From Malurus cyaneus samueli (lineage: Eukaryota; Chordata; Aves; Passeriformes; Maluridae): a stretch of DNA of 64,000 bases. The notes under the pieces were generated by a model. That model was not told the DNA's origin. It saw only the letters and a program-made list of their open reading frames with translations, and searched no databases. The position numbers and the translations under genes were made by a program. This document shows, in pieces, positions 40,651-53,000 of the stretch (its first letter is position 1; each line of letters starts with the position of its first letter). The stretch covers positions 34,782,387 through 34,846,386 of the forward strand of contig CM019218.1 in assembly GCA_009741485.1 (NCBI GenBank). The letters are read 5' to 3'.

Positions 40651-40670
40651 GGGGCGGGACGGGGCGGGGC
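40651..40670 (+). promoter_or_regulatory. Tandem GC boxes (Sp1-type)
   Basis: Two adjacent GGGGCGG motifs, 40651-40657 and 40661-40667, nine bases beyond the NRF-1 site. Typical of TATA-less housekeeping promoters. Confidence 0.55.
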
Positions 40671-42094
40671 GCTGCCGTTGTTCCTCACGGAGCTGCGCGC
40701 TGTCCCCGCGCCCCGTCCCGCGGCCGCTCCTCCGCGCCCAGAGACCCGCGGAGATCAAGGATCGCGCCTCGGCTGCCGCGGCAACCGGGACATAGGTGGC
40801 CGCCGTCGCTGGCGGCAGAACCGGAGCGGTGCGGTGCGGTGTGCGTTCCTTGTCCGGCCGAGCGCGGCGGACCCGCTGGCGGCGGTGGTAAGGTGAGGCA
40901 GCGTCGGCGCCGGTGTCTGTCGGTCACGGAACCGGAGCCGCGGGGCCGCTCTGTGGCGAGAGGCCGCGGCCGCCGCTCCCACTGTGCTGACCTCGCCTCT
41001 CCCCGCCCGGCAGGGCGAGCGGGATGCGGGCCCGGTGCTCAGGCCACGGCGCGGTGCGGCGCAAGCGGGGCCCTGGCGGAAGCCGAGGCGTCGCAGCTGC
41101 CGAGTGGTGCATCGTTCTGGCGCTACAGCGGCGGGCTGCTAAAGCGTTGCCAAGGGGCAAAGAACAGGCTAAAGCAAAACGTCTTAAAATTCCCCGTTTT
41201 ATTCTTGTACTTGGGTGTACCAATGAGGAAACGGGATCTTGAACTTGTCTTCGATCTTGCGAAGTGCACGATGGAGCAAAATGTGAATTCATTCAATATA
41301 GCTTTAGACCACAGGGCATTACCTAATTGCAGTGTGAGTAGTGGATTTTGCCGTGCTAACGGAAGGTATGTGACATATAGAGGATCTATGTGGGGTGCTT
41401 GACTCTATTCTTAAAGGAAGTTGATTGTGTGTGACATCATTTTTTTATTTACTCTGTGACATTAAAAAAAACAAAACCAAACCAAAAACTGCTAATTTTA
41501 TGAGTAAGAGATAGTAGCCTCTGTACAGAGCATTGATATTAAGGCTCTCCTTTATGAATTAGAAAATAGCAATGTGGCATAGCTGTTCCTACCAACAGTG
41601 ATACAGAGAAAAGCAAAGAGAAGATTTTCAGTTTTCTCAAAACCATATTATAAAGAACCCTATTGAATTGCAGGTTTTATGATAAACTTTTTGGTCTTTG
41701 CAAATGTCTCTGTAATTCTAAAATAGGTATGTTGAGGGGGCAAGGAGCTGGATGACATGGAAGAAGCATGCAGTGTGGCTTCTGCAGGACACCGAAACTT
41801 CTTTACAATGGAAGGGTTGAAAGAAACTGATTTTTTTTTCTATTTTCAGTTTTATTTGAAGTATTTTACTTGGGTTTTCTTATTTGCATGGGGATTTCAC
41901 TCCATGGAGAGAAGGGAAAGCATAGGGTGGGAGTCAATAAATGAACTAGAGCCTGAGGAAGTGTAATTCATGATTTTTTTTTTCATTCATTTTTCCAATG
42001 ACTTAGATTTCTACTTAATACCAATTATAGAAGTGAAATAGTTTCACAGGCATTTCATATGTAATTTTTTACAACCTTCTCTTTTTCATTAAAG

Positions 42095-42218
42095 GTGAAG
42101 ATCAGCTACAGTAAGATAGATAGCTCTGGATGCTAGTTTTGTTGTTAAATAAATTTTCAACCCATTAATTGCCTTATTGGGTGTGAATTCTTCAAGTTTA
42201 CCAGTATCTTCTACCATT
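42095..42218 (+). other. NDUFAF1: Probable 5'UTR part of NDUFAF1 exon 2, with noncoding exon 1 upstream
   Basis: A pyrimidine tract followed by TTAAAG at 42089-42094 makes a plausible acceptor for the exon carrying the start codon. A matching donor, GTG|GTAAGG, lies at 40888 in the CpG island, implying a noncoding first exon ending at 40887. Both choices are inferred from motifs only. Confidence 0.4.
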
Positions 42219-42722
42219 ATGACTCTGACTGTGATGCTGCTAAATGGTGCTTCCTTCCATGGTGGACGCTGCAGGCACAAAGTTTTACTCTCCTTACTTG
42301 GACCTCTCCTCAGCAATTCAAAATTTTACAGCAGCTACAGGAGGCCAGGGGCAGAGCCTGAGAAAAAACCATCTTGGCAGAATGTTGATTTCAGCTTTAA
42401 GAAGAGCATTGATCACCTAAAGACCCAGCTAAGCTTGCTGAAGAAGGAAACACAAGATTACTTACTGGGACCTGGAGGCCATCCATTAAGTCAGCACCTG
42501 CTGGAACACACAAGGGTGTTGTGGCAGTTTCGGAGCCAAGAAGATTTAAATAAGTGGGTTATTTCCTCTGATGTAGAGATTGGAGGGAAAAGTGAAGTTT
42601 ATCTCAAATTGGGTAGGAATAACCAGGCTGCTCTGCTGTATGGAACCCTCAATACAGAAGTACCTCGTGATGGGGAGACAAAATACAGTGGATATTGCAG
42701 TATGAGATCTAGACCAGCAGTG
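42219..42722 (+). CDS. NDUFAF1: NDUFAF1 first coding exon (residues 1-168)
   Basis: ATG at 42219 ([17 protein letters not shown]) begins a presequence-like N-terminus. The exon runs into the CIA30 domain and ends [12 protein letters not shown] at GTG|GTAAGT, phase 0. The frame is open for 14 codons upstream of this ATG but offers no other ATG. Confidence 0.93.
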
Positions 42723-45700
42723 GTAAGTACAGCTCCCTGTTTGCACAGCTTCTGTTACTGAATCTGAGGGTGTTCATGGAATCCCAGTGACAGCAAGTGG
42801 CCTGCTCTTCACTGCTGATCACTTTGGAGTTTTAAACTTTCTTTCAGAGATGTAATTGCTGCTGTATATTTTGACCCGGAAGGAACTTAAATTTTTTCTT
42901 GGACTTGGTTTTCTTTTCTTAGAAAAGGAATAATACATGTTTGATTTACTTACTACTATTTACTTAGTACAGTAGACAGACCTGTTTGCAGAATCCTTAC
43001 AAATGAAGGATCTGGAATGAATCTTTGTATCCAAAATTGGTACAATTGAAAAAGATGTCTATCTAAATTTGAATTTTTGGTGCTAATTTTGACTTCTTGG
43101 CAGTTCAGTCCAAGCATAACCCTGACCCCTGCCTCCCATTGCTCCAAGTGACCTCAGTGTAGCTCTTCGAAGATTCTTGCATCAGGATTTTTCACATCTT
43201 TGGAAAAATGCAGTAAAGAATTAGACATGCTTGCAATCTTATTATCTTAAACAATTAATAAAAAGAAAGTTGGAAAACATTAAATGCTCCCAGTGTTTAT
43301 GTTAAGTCTTCCTGTGGAAAGTTATAACAGGGGATACATTATCTCACTGCTTCAATTTCCTTCATCTCTTCTGAATTGTCTAGAACTGACCACAGAATAT
43401 TAAACTTAATGAGCTACGTAAGTACTGATCCATCTGTCTAGTTTTGTATACTTGCCTGGTAGGGAATTCAGTCCTAGGAAGGAGGTCTGATTTCTGGTAG
43501 TTACAAAATTGGCTTATAATGAACGTGTGAGTCCTCAGAGTGGCACTGTTGCAAATTTGTGGGCTCTAATATAGTGCCGAAGGAAATTCAGTGAGCTCAG
43601 CAGCCAGGATGATGACAGAGTAGCCCAGTTTTCCCTATGTTGCAGTAAATACTATCTGACATAACAACAAGAACAGTGATCAAAGCAACAATGCTCTGTT
43701 CCGCATAATGAAAGTTTTCCTTTATTAAGGAGGAATAATTCTATTTATTAATAATTTGTAGGGATCTTTTAAAAGGAAGAAGTATTATGACTGGTCAAAC
43801 TTCAACACTCTATATTTACGTGTCCGTGGTGATGGCAGACCTTGGATGGTAAACATTTATACAGACCCTTACTTCTCTCATCAAAAGGATGACCTCTACA
43901 GCTACTTCATGTTCACACGAGGAGGCCCATACTGGGAGGAAATAAAGGTGAACTAATGAACCTTTTAAACTAATGAGGCTGTCTTGGGGTTCTGGCCAAC
44001 ACATGGGAAGGGGAATTCTTTCAACATTCACAGTTTGTTTCTACTGCTGTCCATTCAACTTTTTTGTTATACAATAGATATGTGCTTTTGGCTTAGGAGT
44101 TCCCATGATTGAATTTGGGGGAGGGCACACTTTTTCAATTGTGTTAAAGGATTGATCAACCAACCATATGTTCCTCTGAATGCCTATTGTTGATTCTTAC
44201 TGGAGTAACAGGATAGATACAGCAGTTGAAACTTAGCAGTTGTTGCCATGAATATTCTCTGTGATAACCATTTTATCTGTAATACAAATGGGTGTAGGAT
44301 GATGTAAGATTTTTCCATGTAAAAGAATTTGCTTAACTTACAGCCTCTCTAGAGTCAGTCAGATTCAAGAGTTGGAGTTTGTCATCTGTGACCCTTGAAT
44401 CTGTGACACAAAATAATATTTTTAAGAAGTGTGAGTTGTGGCTCTTTCCTGATGCAACTTGGGGACCTATTATAATGACAATGATTGTCTAATGACAATG
44501 ATTATCTAATGACAGTGATAAGGAGATTTGCACATCCTTATGAATTGGTGTTGAGTGCTGCATGATACCATTGTCCAGTCACGTGGGAACAACCTGCTGT
44601 TTCACAGAGGAGTGAGGAGGATGAAAGTCGGTGTGTCATTGCTGGCTTGGATGTTTTCCTCTCACCCTTAGCAGCCACCAGCCAGCCCTGCTTTCTTGCT
44701 CCACCTGCTTTCAAAGTAATTTTTATGTTATCCTGAAGTGCTTTGCTGAAGAGATAGTGATGTCTGAAATTTGCACTGTAAAATCCACAATCTGAGTACC
44801 CACGAGCTGTCCGTATGTACACATGCCAGACTTTGCAGTAATTTCTCATTTATGTTTTCATGGTATTCTTGATGTAAACAGCCACCTTCTGTGCTGAAGC
44901 CTTTTGTTGTGTCCTGAGACGGTAACACTCCTGTGTGATGGGTACAGCCACCACAGGACAGGGTGAGCCTGCAGCTGGCCATGTGTGGTCAGTTGAAAGG
45001 GTTAATGTGGCCCATTTTTTACATCACTTTTATGTACCTCATTAATGCTAGTACCACATATAGCAGAGTGTTATTTTACTAACACATGCTTATTTTCTTT
45101 TCCTAAGTTTTTGTTATGTACTGGTGACACTTAAATCTGATTTTCTTTTGTTTTGTTTGTCAGATTCCATTCTCCAAATTCTTTCTCTCCAGTCAGGGAA
45201 GAGTCCAGGATAACCAGCATCCTGTCTGGTTAGACAAGGCAAGTTTTCTATAGCTTTATTTGAAGTTTCATTTGAAAAGGCCATATAAGGAACACACCAG
45301 TACTCTGTAAGAAATTCAGAATTTCCTTCAAGATCACATTGGCCTGATATAGATAATTTGCAAATTCTCTAATGTTTATGAATGTGAAATTGAAGGGCCT
45401 CTTGTTATATTCTATGTGCTTGCCTTTGCATTTAAATTATCCTACTTTGTGATAGCAGTGTCACATTACTTCGTAGGAGCTCCAAAAATATCTTAAAGAG
45501 ATCTATATAACCAAGAAATTACTCACAACATACTTTGGTTTTCAATAAAACAACAAAAAAAAAATCTCTTTTTGAGGAATGATCAAAGTGACTAAGCAAT
45601 CTCAAATACTGTTTGAAACACTGTGTAAAATGCTAAAAGTATCATCAACTTTATGATATAGAACACTGTCAAGGAAACCATATTGCGAGACTTTATCTGA

Positions 45701-47704
45701 GGATGTGCTCTATTAGTGACCTTGATGTGAATAGTAAACCAATGGGTACATAGGCTATTTTTGAGTTTTTCAGGCTTTCTAGTTTAAGTAAATGTGTTGA
45801 GATTTTTTTTTTTTTAAATTTCAGTGTAATTGAGAGTGGCTTAATGCCCAGTGACTACCAAAAGGAAAAGAATGTTAGAAATATATATGGGGAGAAAATA
45901 AAAGGTCCATTACTTTAATCAGTGTTTGTCACCTGAAATACTACATTCAGTTCCTAATTGTCTTAATGAAAAAAAATTTTAGGGCTATTCAGTGATTGAC
46001 AGCATAAAGCCAATCTGTTTTGAAACAAGCTGGGGCCATAGTAAGCAAGTAAGAATGATCTGAAGGAGGCGCATCAGCTAAAACAAAAAAATAATCCCTA
46101 TGGTAGAAAGTTGTTATAAAAGGCCACTGAAGAATTTGTCAGTATTTGGGATATACAGTCATTCAAAGTGGTAAATGAAAACATTAAATTGTATATGGGA
46201 TGTTAAAAAGTAGGAGCTAGGGGCTAAAGGGACAAATCAATGTTTGATCTAAGCATCCTCGGCTAAAGTTTTGTTGATTGTTATCTTACGTGTAGCATTT
46301 GCCAGTAAAAATTATGCACTTGCAGTGTAATTTTACAAACATATTTTAAAGAAACTCAAAAATCAGGGAAGCAGTGTGAAGGCAATTTAAGAAATCTTAA
46401 TAAAATGTATTGGTCACACATAGAATATTCTGAATTGGAAGGGACACACAGCGACCATCAAGTCCAACTCTTAAATGAATGGCCCTCATGATACTAATAT
46501 ATGTTAGCCTAGGAACCTGGGAAGGCAGGAAATTGACTGTTTCCTGCCTTTTTTATTCCTATTTAACAATGTATCTAGGGCTTGCACAAAAATACATGCT
46601 TCAGAGAAGAGTTTAGGTGACTCCCATAGTTATCTATAGCAATGTGTTTTGTGAAAAAAGGAGCTTTAAAAACTCTCTGGGCTCCAAAAGATAAGGGGCT
46701 GCTTGTAGAGTTTGCTGCCGGGATAAGTGTTGAAAGAATTATAATGATTTACCTAGCTTTGTTCTGTTATTTATTTAGTATACATTTGCAATACATATTT
46801 AGACGCAGTCTATGATTATTCATCTGATACATGCTAGGCATTCTTTTCCTGAACCTAACAGCAGTCCTTAAAATCATGGGCACTGCTCAGACCTGCACTT
46901 TGAGCAGGGCTTTAGGGCAGCTTGAGTTCATGAAGTGGCTGCACTGGTGACTTGACTGAACTATTAACAGTGGAGGTGTTTTTTAACATGTAAGAGCTGA
47001 GAGACCATTTGGACAAGCCCCAGGTCACACAGATTTGTTCTTATATCTAAGAATGTTATTCTAATTGGAAAACAGTGGCTAAGAACTTTGTCTTGCTATT
47101 AAACTCAGTAATTAAATTTCATGCCAACTTAAGTTTAGAGGACCTGGTTTGGTGTTTTCACAGAGCACATGGTATCTAACTTAATCTAGAATGATCCTTT
47201 CCATCCTTAATTACATCTTTGTTTTTCCTTTTCACAAAAGGGAACTTTTTATGACTTTATGAAAATGTGTTTAGAAACCCAATTGTGATGAAAGTGGCTG
47301 TACACAAACCGTGAAGGATAAAAGTAGCAGTGTTGCTTTAGGCTCTGGCCCTTTAAAATCAAGGGTTTAACACAGTGGGAGAAAAGCAAATGTGAAGTAA
47401 TTTCCCACTGGGGTCTGTATTGAAAATGGGGTAGTGAAGTATTCAAGTCTTAAGAAATGTTGCTGCATTTTCAACAAATAGCAGTTTAAAAGAGATGGCT
47501 GTGAATGTGTAAAATGTGAAAGTGGGAGATACAATGTAATGTTGTACCCTCTGTGCCTTTTAGATTAGAACACTTGGCTTCACCATTGGAGATAAAGTGA
47601 ATGGTCCATTCCAGCTGGAGATTGATTTTATTGGTCTGCTGAACGACAGAGCTCATAGAGAAGAGTTTGCCTATGAGGCCTATGACAAGAATACTCCAGT
47701 CTAA
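42219..47704 (+). CDS. NDUFAF1: NDUFAF1 (CIA30), mitochondrial complex I assembly factor (4 coding exons, 301 aa)
   Basis: Mitochondrial assembly factor of the MCIA complex, which binds membrane-arm intermediates of NADH:ubiquinone oxidoreductase (family knowledge). Coding exons: 42219-42722, 43762-43947, 45164-45238, 47564-47704; all junctions are phase 0. The N-terminus, about residues 1-42, lacks acids and is rich in Arg, Leu and Ser, a probable mitochondrial presequence. The GPGGHPL motif is at 84-90. The CIA30 domain runs from about residue 100 ([13 protein letters not shown]) to about 285, including [42 protein letters not shown] and [11 protein letters not shown]. The start is the first ATG of the exon's frame. 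It is shorter than the human 327 aa (recalled), mainly at the poorly conserved N-terminus. Head to head with RTF1, tail to tail with NUSAP1. Confidence 0.96.
43762..43947 (+). CDS. NDUFAF1: NDUFAF1 coding exon 2 (residues 169-230)
   Basis: Encodes [40 protein letters not shown] and on to [14 protein letters not shown]. Acceptor TTTGTAG|GGA, donor AAG|GTGAAC. This is the best-conserved CIA30 block. Confidence 0.96.
44473..44520 (+). repeat. 17-bp tandem repeat in NDUFAF1 intron 3
   Basis: Unit TAATGACAATGATTRTC occurs at 44473-44489 and 44490-44506, with a diverged partial copy to 44520. Confidence 0.85.
45164..45238 (+). CDS. NDUFAF1: NDUFAF1 coding exon 3 (residues 231-255), GC donor
   Basis: Encodes [20 protein letters not shown] and VWLDK. 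Acceptor TTTGTCAG|ATT. The donor is AAG|GCAAGT, a GC dinucleotide. Using the GT four bases on would shift the frame, while the GC junction gives 25 codons joining to IRTLGFT. Confidence 0.94.
46420..46500 (-). mobile_element. CR1 LINE 3' tail in NDUFAF1 intron 4
   Basis: ATAGAATATTCTGAATTGGA, then AGGGACACACAGCGACCATC and AAGTCCAACTCTTAAATGAA: the reverse complement of a CR1 3' end. Confidence 0.85.
47564..47704 (+). CDS. NDUFAF1: NDUFAF1 terminal coding exon (residues 256-301) with stop
   Basis: Encodes [40 protein letters not shown] and DKNTPV, then TAA. Acceptor CCTTTTAG|ATT. Confidence 0.96.
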   Translation: MRTLGFTIGDKVNGPFQLEIDFIGLLNDRAHREEFAYEAYDKNTPV

Positions 47705-48015
47705 GTTGGGCTGGTGTTCTTTGGAAAATTCTTCAGATATTTAGTTTATTTTTACAAAATACTTCTTAAAATGTGGCTTTTAATAGCTTGAAGAGCCTGT
47801 GTAAACTTAAAAGAGATAAGTGGATGAAATGTGACAGCACTGGCATCTTTGCACTCCTAAATACAGAATCCTGCAGAGACTGTACATACATGGACTGGAA
47901 CATAGCCTGAGAAGGAGGTGTGATGTGTTCTCACAAAGTAGTAACTCTGCTCTGGGTAAGTTTTGGCTTCTGTCCTGACCTTGATTGAAATAAAAATATT
48001 TAAGGAGTTCATTGT
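47705..48015 (+). other. NDUFAF1: NDUFAF1 3' untranslated region
   Basis: Short region from the stop to just past AATAAA at 47989-47994. A T-rich stretch beginning at 48016, with an 18-base T run, provides a downstream element. Confidence 0.7.
47989..47994 (+). terminator. NDUFAF1: NDUFAF1 poly(A) signal
   Basis: AATAAA 285 bases after the stop codon, followed within about 25 bases by a T-rich element. It is the first hexamer after the stop. Confidence 0.7.
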
Positions 48016-48990
48016 TCTTTTTTTTTTTTTTTTTTTACAACACTTTAATTTTCTACATTATGTGGTTTGTTGACAATTGTAAAACACTTGAATCTGCTAG
48101 TTTTTAACTGAAGAAGGTAGGAGAATAAAAGCACTGAGGACTAGTGCCTAAGTGTGGCTCAGCTACTGAAATTTACAAAGAGCAGCACGAGTAGTGTTTC
48201 AACCTTTAGCTTTGGCTCCTCTGGATAACCAAAAAGAGAAAAAGCTGCTACTGCCAAGATGGAAACAAGAGCTATGCAGCAGGCTTGGCTTTTCTTTTAG
48301 AGCTGCTAAGGGTGGTCCTACACGGTTACAGAGCTAAGATTGTTGGAGACAAGTAATGCTCCAAAGGAGGGGTGGGAGGAAAACCCCAGCTCCATCAGCT
48401 CCCTAAGGAGGCATAGCTTGGCTTAATTAACACCATTACAGGACAGAGCAGATCCTACTTTTGCTGTGTGCAATTAGCCTAATGCAGTTGTGGTGTAAGA
48501 AGTCACAGCCTCAGCTGGTGGCAGAGAAGCTTAATACCTTGCTTCAGAGAAATTTAGTTTTCAGTAATTCATGATACACTTCACAAAGCAAGCCCTGAAT
48601 GGTTATGTTTCAGCTGTTACAGATTTCAGTAATCAGAGCACTGACCTTTTCCACAGTGACTTTGATTAGGTATACTTTAGAAATACTAAATGTACCTGTA
48701 TTTTATATGGGAGAGACCACAATGAAGCAAGCTGAAACAGGATCTCGTACTACCATTTTCCTTTTGCAGAGAATTCAACAGCTTAAGTGCAAAAGAAGGG
48801 TGAGGGTTATTGTTTCTGAAGATAACAGAGCAAGTATCTTTCATGGAGTGGAGGCAGGTGAGTTGGTGAGGAAAACTTGGCACAGAAAAACACAGATTAG
48901 TAATTATAAGTGTGAGCAAAACTAGTGCTATGGTAGGGAAGCAGCTATACATAGTATACTAAATAATAAAACCAGTGATGAACCGAACAT
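48016..48990. other. Convergent intergenic spacer between NDUFAF1 and NUSAP1
   Basis: About 1 kb between the two inferred poly(A) sites. It starts with a T run at about 48018-48037 and then holds unique-looking sequence. The longest open frames are short and carry no known motif. No repeat or RNA recognised. Confidence 0.55.
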
Positions 48991-49948
48991 ATACAAAATA
49001 TTTATTTCCCCCATTAAGTTTATAAAAAAATTTCCTTGTTCTTGACATTGCAACACATTTGATAGGACACTAAATTCAGTGAAACATTTATTTTCTCTGA
49101 GATTACAACTGCTAGATTAGTTTCTAGTTCTATCCCTACTACATTCAGACAACTTTTCTATGTATTTTTTAAGTGTAAAAATAACAACTGCTTTAAAATC
49201 CAAGGTATTGAATGTGCCTCAACACTACTATAACGTCCTTTAAGCATCTTAGAGATGAAAAGCAAGAGAATTTTGTTAATATCTGCAATTTACCCTAGAA
49301 AGGAATAAAAACTTAACTGTCCAAAGCATTCAGTTGGTAATTTTTGTAAATTCTCAGTTGTGACTTTTTAAAACAAGGTAGTTTACAATAATGTTATACT
49401 GTAAGCTTTTAGTTTTCTACAGAGCTTGCATATTTTTCCTTCTCTTTGGAATGAACTACTATTTCTTAAGCATGCAATTAGAAATGCTGAATAATTGCTA
49501 AAGGATTAAGGATTGCTATGGAGAACAGGACAGGCAGGTACTTCCAACTCTTGTAATTTTGAACATTGTGGAACATTTTGAAGTTACTATCCCAAGCCTG
49601 CATTCTAGCACACAAGTGCATTCTGGTGCACAAGTCTATCCTAAGTTGCAAGGAGGCTTCTTGAGCATCTTTCTTTCCATTTATATTTTCTTCTTTAACA
49701 TCTTTTAGTTACGTAAATTAGTTAAATGAAAACATGAAGCAACAAGAGACTTCTGAGCTCCTAAAAGGTTAGAACTCTCATTTCAGTGGGATGACAGAAA
49801 CATTAAGGGCAGGGTACATTACAAGGTCTCATTAATTGCTCTCTGGATTCTACTAGCTAATGGCAACCTGGCTCATACACAGACAGCACAAGCATTTACA
49901 TGACAGGAACAGTATTTACAGTGATGTCTTAGGTACTTCTTATTCATC
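48990..49948 (-). other. NUSAP1: NUSAP1 3' untranslated region
   Basis: AT-rich noncoding stretch after the stop. AATAAA on the minus strand lies opposite 49087-49092 and 49001-49006; the second is taken as the distal end. Confidence 0.5.
49001..49006 (-). terminator. NUSAP1: Candidate NUSAP1 poly(A) signal
   Basis: AATAAA on the minus strand about 940 bases after the stop codon. A second hexamer lies opposite 49087-49092, so alternative ends are possible. Confidence 0.45.
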
Positions 49949-50036
49949 CTAAAGCACAGACAGTCCTCTACGTTTTCCAAGAGCATGAGCCTTTTTCTTT
50001 TTTCGGTCTTGCTCAAGTGTCTCACGCCTTTCTTCC
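49949..50036 (-). CDS. NUSAP1: NUSAP1 terminal coding exon 12 (residues 459-487) with stop
   Basis: Encodes [20 protein letters not shown] and KRRGLSVL, then TAG at 49951-49949. Charged helix at the C-terminus, as in the family. Acceptor CCTCCAG|GGA. Confidence 0.94.
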
Positions 50037-53000
50037 CTGGAGGGAAAAAAAAAGGAGAGACAGATAACATCAAGTTATATTAAAGGTAAAGACACAAGCA
50101 ACCAAAGGAATCTGAAGCTTACCACCCCTATAACACCAGTTTAATCAGTGTGCTGCTTTTGCCATAGGCAGAGGTACCAGCACCATTATGGACTGAACCT
50201 AGGCATTCAGGCAAATGCTTTTGCTCAGATATACAGGTCTAACAATCAAGGTAACAGCATGTCAATATTAACAGCTTCTTCTGAGATGAAGGTAAATCTC
50301 CAAACTCTGGAACTGATACCTTTCATGGAAAAAAAGTAACAAGTTCAGAGTAGCTTTTTGTGTTGGCCTTCCTAGAACTGAATAGCCATTGGAAGGAAAA
50401 ATGGCTTTAATACAAAAGTATTCTTTCCCAAACTACATTTAAATCCTAAGAAGAATGAGTATCATATTATTTTAAGTAATACTACTCATAAAACGACTAG
50501 CGGTGTACTAACCTTGTTTGGAGATGTGGCTGTTTGTAATCTTTCTTACGTGAAGAGCTATTGCTACCACCAGATTTGCTGGGAACAGTATTTTCTTTCA
50601 ATTCTCCCCAAGGTTTTAGTCGTCCTACAATTTAGGGGCAAAAAGAAAGACTAGTTTAGTAGTTTAGTGATTGTGTGCTTAACTTCTTATCGTGAATTTA
50701 TCCTAGCTCCTGTTTCTTGCTGTTTGTCTTTAAGGTGAAATGCCTCTTCATGTTGTATTATCAGTTTCACCACTCCATTCCCTACAAGTCATTCTTCTCT
50801 AAATAGTAACAGGTGACTGTAACTTAGAAATTAACACTTACCATGCAAAGTTCAGTTTCTCATGTGAGATTAAAAAAAGCCACCTTATTGTGTAAGGAAT
50901 ATTTTATATTTTCTGTATATGTGTCTATTCATTGGAATACAAGGATATTTATTCTTGTATTTATGAGCTGTTGGTCATAGAATCTTAATCTTCAGTAGGG
51001 AGGTTCTTAAAGCATATATTATGAAGAAATTTGACATCAGACTGTGTAAGAACCCAGAGAGAAAGGAAAAGGGACAGGAAAAGAGACTAAACTTGGCTAT
51101 TAACCATTTGTATCAATGCCCCCTGTAGGAGCAGCTGAGTGTAAGGAGTGTGACCAACACAAACTGCACAGGTTCACAGTACCTTTATGAGGCTGATACC
51201 GAAGTGGCCGAGAGAGACTTGCTTTGAGATCGAATGTCTTCTTTGCACTTGTGGGTTCTGCAGATTGAGCTCCAAACTTGAATGGGGTGAGAACTACAAA
51301 AGACATCAAGATACCATAATTATGGTAGCAAGAGCATCAATGTCCAAGAAAGTTGGAAAGTGCCTGTGAAGGCCACACTACAATTATCAAGACCGAAGAG
51401 CCATTAAATGCCACTGCTGCTACCTCCAAAGATGGAACTGCACATTTGAAATAGGAAGCTTCCAGGTCTGGAGAGGGCAAGACTGGCCCTTTTGCTGTGC
51501 TTATTCTATGGAAGAGCATATAGAGCTTCACATGTTCTTCTGGTTCTTAACAGCAAATTGTGTTTCTCTATCTTTATTTGGAACCAAGTGTTTTTTCGCA
51601 TTAAACAAAGAAACTTTCTTTTGAAATAGGTCAGCTTCAGATCAGCATGGAAACTTTGCTTGGCCCTTAAAAACATCAGTATTGTTATACAGCAAACCAG
51701 GCAGCTCTGGGTTCTTGACCTGTGCAAATGTCCCTGTGATACTGATGGTATCAATGGCTGGACAGCAGAGCTGTGCTGCTGCAGAGATCGTTAGTAATCG
51801 GAAGACTTCTGATTTTTCTTAGTTTTAGTTCCTGAGTTGTCAGGGTTATCAGCTGAGGCTGATAACAGGTTGTCCTAAAGTACAGCTAGAAGCTTGATGC
51901 ATGCTAGCCCCACAAGGAGAGAAGAGAAGGTGTGAGAAACTCCTCACTGCAGATGGGATATCCCTCTATCTGCTAAATGAATCTTTTGCTATATAGTCCC
52001 TAAAGGTCTAGATTTTCTATCCTTTTTTTCTGTAGGCCACTAGGTACAATATGTTTAAGTTGTGGTACCTAAATATTTTAGTCAAACCACTGGAAAACAA
52101 AGGAAACAAAGAAAATACTGCTGTTTCTGAAGAACCAATCACGAATTAGAGATTTAAAACCTGGATCTACATGACATTTAGTGGTTAAAAATTTACATAA
52201 TAATTCAGTAAGACAGGGGTCTTGATCTGAAAGAGCCAAGTATTCACCATCCACTTTACCCTTTGATGCAGCCAGATCATTATTTCTTCCATTTCCCTTA
52301 CTGTTCTTCCGACTTATTAGTTTGCAACTCTTTTGAGTATCAGGTGTGTGGATCTCCTGCATGTATGGAGACATTCTAGATGGAGTCTTGGTTAGAGACC
52401 GTTTGTGCTCATTATCTTTTGTGGCTTCTGAGAATCTGAAAGTTATTGGAAATATGAAGACAAATTTAGTCACCTACAAGAAATGCAAGCAATGTGCCAG
52501 GATATAGGAGGTTCTGCATCCTACTTTTATTACAAGTAGAAAGATTTACTGTGTGAAAGATGTTCACATGCAAAAACTGCACTAAAATACCTTGCTGTAT
52601 AACAGTTTTAAGTTTCAAGCCAGCATCAATAGCACTAAGTAATATTAGAAACTACAGATTACCCCTGTGTGTGACATTGAAGGGGAGGAAAACTAGAGCA
52701 CAAAAGGAAGAAAGTACCTAAAAGCCCCAAGTGATTAGTCCATTGCCGGACTCACATGGAATATTGAATAGAGTTCTGATTAAAAAATTTAAAGATAAAT
52801 TAATTCAGATAAACAGGAGCTATTAGGTTGCCAGGAAAAAATGGAAAATCTAACACAGTAAGAAAAATAATTTGCTTATGAAAGCCAAGATTCCTCTAAC
52901 AGACGTAAAAATAAATAAAGATAGTAGCAGCACAAGGGCTTAAACTAGACACAAAGCCAGGATGTGAGTAATCAGAATTAGTTTTGTATAGTTCATGTTT

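Larger units (their letters stand above)
40888..47563 (+). other. NDUFAF1: NDUFAF1 introns: contents
   Basis: Introns are about 40888-42094 (position inferred), 42723-43761, 43948-45163 and 45239-47563. They hold a short A/C-rich run at 41463-41490, a 17-bp tandem repeat at 44473-44520 and a CR1 fragment at 46420-46500. No other gene or RNA was recognised in them. Confidence 0.6.

Noticed and set aside
42177..42218. Extension of NDUFAF1 to a TTG 14 codons upstream
   Set aside because: Not an ATG, and an ATG with a good presequence follows at 42219.
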